Position numbers and translations under genes: made by a program. Under the pieces are notes generated by a model that saw nothing but the letters and a program-made list of their open reading frames with translations, was not told the DNA's origin and did not search any database. A stretch of DNA of 64,000 nt. Origin: Halanaerobium sp964649895. Its GTDB lineage: Bacteria > Bacillota > Halanaerobiia > Halanaerobiales > Halanaerobiaceae. The stretch spans positions 1-64,000 of the forward strand of contig CAZYRX010000002.1 in assembly GCA_964649895.1 (NCBI GenBank), given 5' to 3'. This document shows, in pieces, positions 59,433 through 64,000 of the stretch; the first letter of the stretch is position 1, and every line of letters starts with the position of its first letter.

Positions 59433-60284
59433 TTATTTAAATTCATCAATTAAAAATTCTAAATCTTCTACTTTTACATCCCTATTTATAAGAGCTTTAT
59501 CACCTAAATAAGGTATTCTATCTCTAAATGTGGGCTTTTCTTCTTTATAGATTACACCAATAGGTATTTTATCACCAAATTCATCAGCAACTTTTACGGC
59601 TGCTTCATAATCAGTTGGATCATGATCTTCAAGCTTATATACTTTTTCTGCATACCACTGATAAGTATTAATTTTATTAAAAGATACACAGGGCTGAAAA
59701 ACATCTATTAAAGCATAACCTTTATGCTCTTTTGCAAGTTTAATCATCTCTTTTAGATGCTCTCTATCACCAACCGAACTGCGCGCTACAAAACTTGCTT
59801 TCATACCAACTGCAAAACGAACTGGGTTAAAAGGCTCTGCATTTATTCCATGAGTCTGCACTCCTGTTTTTATTTCATATCCACTTGTTGGAGAAGCCTG
59901 TCCCTTAGTTAGTCCATAAATTTGATTATCATGAACAAGATGTACAATATCTAAATTGCGTCTAATATTATGCAGAATATGATTTCCACCTTCACCATAA
60001 CTACATCCATCACCTGATTCTACAATAACTGTCATTTCAGGATTGGCAACCTTCATTCCTACAGAAGGAGGTAAAGAACGGCCGTGTAAACCATTAAAGC
60101 CATTGACCTTTATATAATGGGGCATTTTTGCAGCCTGACCAATACCTGTAAACATTGTCACATCTGCTGGTTCTAAATCCATTTCTGCAAGAGCTTCTGC
60201 TAAGCCTGTTCTTAATGGGAAATTTCCACAACCTGGACACCAGGCAGTTTCTCTATCAGCCTCATAACTTCTTACTTCAGTCAT
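59433..60284 (-). CDS. korB: 2-oxoacid:ferredoxin oxidoreductase, beta subunit
   Basis: The 283-residue TPP-binding subunit has AWCPGCGNFPLRTGL near residue 14. The TPP/Mg motif is GDGCSYGEGGNHILHNIRR (about 90-108), followed by the DNQIYGLTKGQASPTSG loop. FQPCVSFN follows near 190, typical of KorB. It works with KorA to convert 2-oxoglutarate (or another 2-oxoacid) to the acyl-CoA with reduction of ferredoxin. The start overlaps the korA stop by one base (TAATG), so translation is coupled. The stop codon lies just beyond the gap edge. Confidence 0.93.
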   Translation of the reverse strand: MTEVRSYEADRETAWCPGCGNFPLRTGLAEALAEMDLEPADVTMFTGIGQAAKMPHYIKVNGFNGLHGRSLPPSVGMKVANPEMTVIVESGDGCSYGEGGNHILHNIRRNLDIVHLVHDNQIYGLTKGQASPTSGYEIKTGVQTHGINAEPFNPVRFAVGMKASFVARSSVGDREHLKEMIKLAKEHKGYALIDVFQPCVSFNKINTYQWYAEKVYKLEDHDPTDYEAAVKVADEFGDKIPIGVIYKEEKPTFRDRIPYLGDKALINRDVKVEDLEFLIDEFK

Positions 60285-61966
60285 TATTTACTCACCTCTT
60301 CTTCAAATCTTCTCTTGATTTCTTTTCCAGAAAAAGGTCTTCCATCATATTTTAATATATTATAATCAGCGGTAATACCAGTTTCGGCTCTGACTAGTTT
60401 AGCAAACTGAGAACTGCCATTGCTTTCAACAAATATTAATTTAGCACCGTTTTGATCTAATTCTTCAATTTTTTCTATTGGTAAAGGCCAAACATCATTA
60501 AATGCAAGCTGTCCAACTTTATATTCTTCTGAGAGCAGCTCACGAGCTTCTTTTATCGGGCCATAAGAAGATCCCCATCCTACAAAAACATAATCAGGAT
60601 TATCTTCACCAATATATTCTGCATCTAGTTGATCCTCATCAACAAAATTTAGCATTTTTCTTTCTCTTTTTTCAACCATCTTATTTCTTGTTTCGGCATC
60701 TTCAACAATGTGGCCAAATTCATCGTGTTCATCACTATCAATTAAAACTACCTGTTCTTTATCATTAAGCTGACCAGGATAAGCACGAGGAGAAATTCCG
60801 TCTTCTGTATACTTATATCTCTTGTAGTCACCCTTATGCTGATCAGGGTCAAGCAGATGTCTCTCTATTTTTAAATCACTTATATCAATTCTGTCTATTG
60901 TTTTTGATGAATCTCCAAGAAATTGATCAGATAATATAATTACAGGAATCTGATATTTATCAGCTATATTGAAAGCTCTGAATGTCTGATAAACTGCATC
61001 TTCCTGATCTTTTGGAGCAAGAACCATAATTGGGAATTCATCCTGAGCAATATTTACAGCAAATAATAAATCTCCCTGACCTGTTCTGGTTGGCAGACCT
61101 GTTGCCGGTCCAGGACGCTGAACATCAGCAATTACTATTGGAACTTCAGTAATACCTGCAAGACCAACACCTTCAGCCATTAAGGCTAAACCTCCACCTG
61201 AAGTACCTGTCATCGAACGAATTCCACTATATGAACCACCTAAGGCCATATTTACGGCAGCAATTTCGTCTTCTGCCTGTTCAACCACAATCCCAAGTTC
61301 TTCTTGCTTACCAGCTAAATAACTAAGAATCCCTGTGGAAGGTGACATTGGATAAGCTGCATAAAAACTCACGCCAGCAAGTCCGGCCCCTAAACCAACA
61401 GCACTATTTCCGTCTATAATCATTCTATTATCCTTTTTACCTAGATCTTCAATATCAAATAATTTTTCTACTATTTCATAACCCTTAGCTAATAAAGTTA
61501 AGTTATCATCTATAACAGATTCTTTTTTACTAAAATGTTCTTTAAGTGCTTCTTCTGCTTCAGATGTAGGTAGTCCCATAATTTTTAAGGCTGCACCGAC
61601 AAAAACTGTATTTACTGCTCTAGGATTTACCTCTTTAGCAATACCCTTAGCATCAATTGTTACTACATTATCAGAATCACTTTCAAGAGAAGAAATCATG
61701 ACTCCATTTTTTGTTAACTCAGATTCATGAATTTCTACACTCTCTTCATTTAGGGCTACCAAAAGATCTATTCCTTCAGTAGGCCCATCAACTTTTTTAT
61801 CACTTATTCTCAGCTGCATAAAGTTATGCCCACCTCTAATTCTGGACATATAGTCTTTATTGCTGAATAAATAATATCCATGTCGCGAAAAAGTCTTGGT
61901 TAAAAGTGATTCAACAGTTTTTAATCCCTGTCCTGCTTCTCCAGCAATTACAATATTAAAATCCAA
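60284..61966 (-). CDS. korA: 2-oxoacid:ferredoxin oxidoreductase, fused gamma-alpha subunit
   Basis: The 560-residue chain has a gamma domain (about 1-180, VIAGEAGQGLKTVESLL) fused to the alpha domain (about 185-560). The alpha domain has GNSAVGLGAGLAGVSFYAAY, EDEIAAVNMALGGSYSG, TGTSGGGLALM and VIIADVQRPGPATGLPTRT-type motifs. The gamma-alpha fusion is normal for the KorAB group. The ATG has a good ribosome site (GAGGAGG). Whether the substrate is 2-oxoglutarate, pyruvate or a branched oxoacid cannot be told by sequence alone. Confidence 0.93.
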   Translation of the reverse strand: MDFNIVIAGEAGQGLKTVESLLTKTFSRHGYYLFSNKDYMSRIRGGHNFMQLRISDKKVDGPTEGIDLLVALNEESVEIHESELTKNGVMISSLESDSDNVVTIDAKGIAKEVNPRAVNTVFVGAALKIMGLPTSEAEEALKEHFSKKESVIDDNLTLLAKGYEIVEKLFDIEDLGKKDNRMIIDGNSAVGLGAGLAGVSFYAAYPMSPSTGILSYLAGKQEELGIVVEQAEDEIAAVNMALGGSYSGIRSMTGTSGGGLALMAEGVGLAGITEVPIVIADVQRPGPATGLPTRTGQGDLLFAVNIAQDEFPIMVLAPKDQEDAVYQTFRAFNIADKYQIPVIILSDQFLGDSSKTIDRIDISDLKIERHLLDPDQHKGDYKRYKYTEDGISPRAYPGQLNDKEQVVLIDSDEHDEFGHIVEDAETRNKMVEKRERKMLNFVDEDQLDAEYIGEDNPDYVFVGWGSSYGPIKEARELLSEEYKVGQLAFNDVWPLPIEKIEELDQNGAKLIFVESNGSSQFAKLVRAETGITADYNILKYDGRPFSGKEIKRRFEEEVSK

Positions 61967-62102
61967 ACTTATTACCTCCTCTTCTCCAATAAAATAATTA
62001 AATTTTCAATTTTATCACTTATTATACACTATTCAATAAGATAATGGTAAATCCTGCTTTAATTATACTGAATTTGTGATAAGATTTCTGTTAAATGCTT
62101 AA

Positions 62103-63251
62103 TTAATAACTGAAATTATCAGGACGTTTTTTTTGAAATCCAAAGAAGAAATTTAAAGCTAAAATAATTCTTTTAACTGCTTTTCCATCTCCATAAGGAT
62201 TAACAGCTGCTGCTCTTTTTTGATATTCTTTCTCATCTCTCAGAAGTTTTAAACTATGCTGATAAATATTCTTATACTCAGTACCCACTTTTATTACTGT
62301 ACCTGCTTCAACAGCTTCCGGTCTTTCTGTTGTATCTCTTAATACTAGTACAGGTTTAGCTAGAGAAGGTGCTTCTTCTTGTATTCCACCTGAGTCAGTT
62401 AGTACAAGGTCAGCTCTTGCCATCAAATTTGCAAAAGGCAGATAATCTAATGGCTCAATTAAATGAATATTTTTATTATCAGAAAGCATTTTTTTGCTTA
62501 ATTCTCTGATTACAGGATTTAAGTGAACAGGAAATATCACTTCTAAATCTTTAACTTCTTCTGTTAAATCTCTAACTGCTCTAAAAATGTTTTCCATCGG
62601 TTCTCCAAGATTTTCTCTGCGATGTGCAGTAAGTAATATTATTTTTCTATTGTCAAAATCAATATTTTTCAAATTCTTGTCTTCAAATATATAATCTTTA
62701 TTAACTACAGAAAAAAGAGCATCGATAACTGTATTTCCTGTAACAAATATCTTTTCTTCAGATACATTTTCCAAAAGCAAATTTTCTTTTGCCTGCTTAG
62801 TTGGTGCAAAATGCAGATCAGCCAAAACTCCTGTTAATTGACGATTCATCTCTTCAGGAAAAGGTGAATACTTATTATGAGTTCTCAAACCTGCTTCTAC
62901 GTGAGCAATTTTTATCTGCTGATAAAAAGAACTGAGAGCTCCAACAAAGGTAGAAGTAGTATCACCATGGACTAATAATAAATCAGGACTTTCTTTTTTT
63001 AAAATTTTATCTAGTTTAGTTATTATTCTGGATGTAAGTCCACTTAAAGTCTGCCTTTCCTGCATAATATCAAGATCATAATCTGCTTCAAGTGCAAACA
63101 GATTAAGTACCTGATCAAGCATCTCTCTATGTTGGGCTGTCACTGTTATAGTTAAGTCATAGTTAGCCTCTTTTTTTAAAGCCTTTAAAAGAGGTGCCAT
63201 TTTTATTGCTTCAGGCCGAGTACCAAAAACAGCCATAACTTTTTTTGACAT
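62103..63251 (-). CDS. wecB: UDP-N-acetylglucosamine 2-epimerase, non-hydrolysing
   Basis: Converts UDP-GlcNAc to UDP-ManNAc for cell-surface polysaccharide. The 382-residue chain has VFGTRPEAIKMAPLLKAL near residue 7 and HVEAGLRTHNKYSPFPEEMN near 115. The UDP-site motif is TDSGGIQEEAPSLAKPVL near 287, with TERPEA just after. The ATG at 63251 has AAGGATGA upstream; 63260 is three codons earlier. It may serve outer-membrane or capsule glycan, as expected in a diderm. Confidence 0.95.
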   Translation of the reverse strand: MSKKVMAVFGTRPEAIKMAPLLKALKKEANYDLTITVTAQHREMLDQVLNLFALEADYDLDIMQERQTLSGLTSRIITKLDKILKKESPDLLLVHGDTTSTFVGALSSFYQQIKIAHVEAGLRTHNKYSPFPEEMNRQLTGVLADLHFAPTKQAKENLLLENVSEEKIFVTGNTVIDALFSVVNKDYIFEDKNLKNIDFDNRKIILLTAHRRENLGEPMENIFRAVRDLTEEVKDLEVIFPVHLNPVIRELSKKMLSDNKNIHLIEPLDYLPFANLMARADLVLTDSGGIQEEAPSLAKPVLVLRDTTERPEAVEAGTVIKVGTEYKNIYQHSLKLLRDEKEYQKRAAAVNPYGDGKAVKRIILALNFFFGFQKKRPDNFSY

Positions 63252-63275
63252 TTTTATCATCCTTATTAAATTATT

Positions 63276-64000
63276 TTATTTTTTTCTGCTGCTGCCTGGT
63301 TCTTCAATTAGATGCTTCCAATACTTTTTGGGCATTAGCTGCCTCTGCAGTTTAGGGTTAAGCCGATTAGTAACACTAACTGAAGCAAAAAATGATTTCC
63401 ATAAATTTTGAATGTTATTTTCTTCATCAGAAAGATCTGGCTCAAAATCTGCTTTCAAATCTATCAACAGCCACTCATTATCTTCAGAAGAATAAATAAC
63501 TGCATTTTCTCTCAGCTTATCGTGAATAATCCAATCCTGAGTTGATAATCTGCTTTTAAAATGAGGAGCTATTGAAATCAAAATATTGTAATCAGGCTCT
63601 ACTGCTGCATAAAACTTCCCACCAGCAGCTTCCCTAAATCTAATTAATCCCTTATAGCGGTGACTTTGTCTGCGTACTTTTTTGGCAGCTTCCTGTACTT
63701 CTCTTACATACTTTTCTGCTAAATTATTATTAATATTATCTCCATATTTAAACCCCATCAGTATATACCTATAAATATAATCTTCAATTTTTTCTAATTC
63801 TGAATGATAAGCATGAAAAACATAGCGCAAAGATTCTGAAGAAATATGTGCTTTAATTTTATCGCTTAAAATAGCTGCGTTTTTTTCTGAACTTTCTATT
63901 ACTATCTTATCATAAAATAAATCATTTCTGTAATTATCTTTTTTAATTATTCTAACAGGAATAATTCTATTCTTAAGACCTATATATATTGCTGACAACA
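63276..64000 (-). CDS. DUF4130 (TIGR03915) DNA-metabolism protein, N-terminus outside window
   Basis: The visible 241 residues match the DUF4130 family, partner of a radical-SAM protein thought to act on DNA. The match covers HRYKGLIRFREAAGGKFYAA (120-140), PDYNILISIAPHFKSRL and WIIHDKLRENAVIY. The start of the family (a short YDGSFEG-type block) is missing. The frame is open to the window end, so the gene is cut and not truncated. The partner radical-SAM gene would be expected just upstream, outside the window. Confidence 0.85.
   Translation of the reverse strand, partial: LSAIYIGLKNRIIPVRIIKKDNYRNDLFYDKIVIESSEKNAAILSDKIKAHISSESLRYVFHAYHSELEKIEDYIYRYILMGFKYGDNINNNLAEKYVREVQEAAKKVRRQSHRYKGLIRFREAAGGKFYAAVEPDYNILISIAPHFKSRLSTQDWIIHDKLRENAVIYSSEDNEWLLIDLKADFEPDLSDEENNIQNLWKSFFASVSVTNRLNPKLQRQLMPKKYWKHLIEEPGSSRKK

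Noticed and set aside
1..64000. tRNA, rRNA, CRISPR array, insertion sequence or prophage
   Set aside because: No cloverleaf with conserved TTCGA-type arm, no rRNA core, no regular spacer array, and no transposase or integrase motif was seen.

Overview
The window is a low-GC chromosome segment that fits an anaerobic, fermentative, diderm Firmicute of the Halanaerobiales (Halanaerobium-like). The order cggR-gap-pgk-tpiA-gpmI-eno next to whiA-yvcK-rapZ-hprK is a Firmicutes signature. Ferredoxin-linked 2-oxoacid oxidoreductase, a hybrid-cluster protein, a rubrerythrin-type protein and a small 2[4Fe-4S] ferredoxin point to strict anaerobiosis. A predicted outer-membrane beta-barrel made with a LolA-like protein and an RND exporter points to an outer membrane. 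The species assignment is an inference from gene content; no rRNA, tRNA, CRISPR array or insertion sequence was seen. Two runs of exactly 100 N (41831-41930 and 59329-59428) are scaffold gaps, and one of them breaks a gene.

Layout. 1-990: 3' part of a PRD-type transcriptional regulator. 1162-8374 (minus): lower-glycolysis operon headed by its repressor gene cggR, with a tandem CggR-type operator just upstream of the corrected cggR start. 8554-15609 (minus): regulatory and envelope cluster whiA, yvcK, rapZ, a squalene/phytoene-synthase-like gene, a membrane-anchored glucodextranase-C-like protein, hprK and a ROK glucokinase. 15641-18984 (minus): membrane protein, HAD phosphatase, glyA and a small ferredoxin. 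19156-24715 (minus): a marR-controlled operon of RND exporter, LolA-like protein and outer-membrane barrel, with two palindromic operators. 24772-25996 (minus): two tandem TrpP-type tryptophan transporters whose translation starts lie inside arrays of NAG triplets that look like TRAP-binding sites. 26170-36534: a glutamine cyclotransferase (plus), then a xylose uptake and sensing block (xylFGH, two-component system, periplasmic sensor) plus an orphan sugar-binding protein.

36753-45612 (plus): an LUD protein; zwf, a PF04199 cyclase/hydrolase and gnd (an oxidative pentose-phosphate operon whose middle gene sits where a lactonase would be expected); then a CBS protein and three glycosyltransferases, the last fused to a cyclic-nucleotide-binding-type domain. 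45775-48356 (minus): a DUF1295 membrane protein and a DhaL-DegV fusion resembling a one-piece fatty-acid kinase. 48498-50279 (plus): an ArsR-type regulator and a membrane protein sharing one operator sequence.

50370-58818: an apparent nitrosative/anaerobic redox island. A Crp/Fnr regulator lies divergent to an uncharacterised three-gene unit (a cytosolic periplasmic-binding-protein-like protein, a HypB/UreG-like GTPase with CxxC motifs, and a soluble ABC ATPase with no permease). A TGTGA-N6-TCACG site lies between them and a similar site lies upstream of hcp. A 28-residue membrane protein, an MBL-rhodanese protein and pyrophosphatase lie between. The rest (59433-64000, minus) is korAB, wecB and the C-terminal part of a DUF4130 DNA-metabolism protein.

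The best candidates for undescribed biology are the permease-less trio with the HcpR-like sites, the glycosyltransferase with a CNB domain, the zwf-cyclase-gnd operon, and the SFYQ repeats shared in form between the RND exporter and its barrel.
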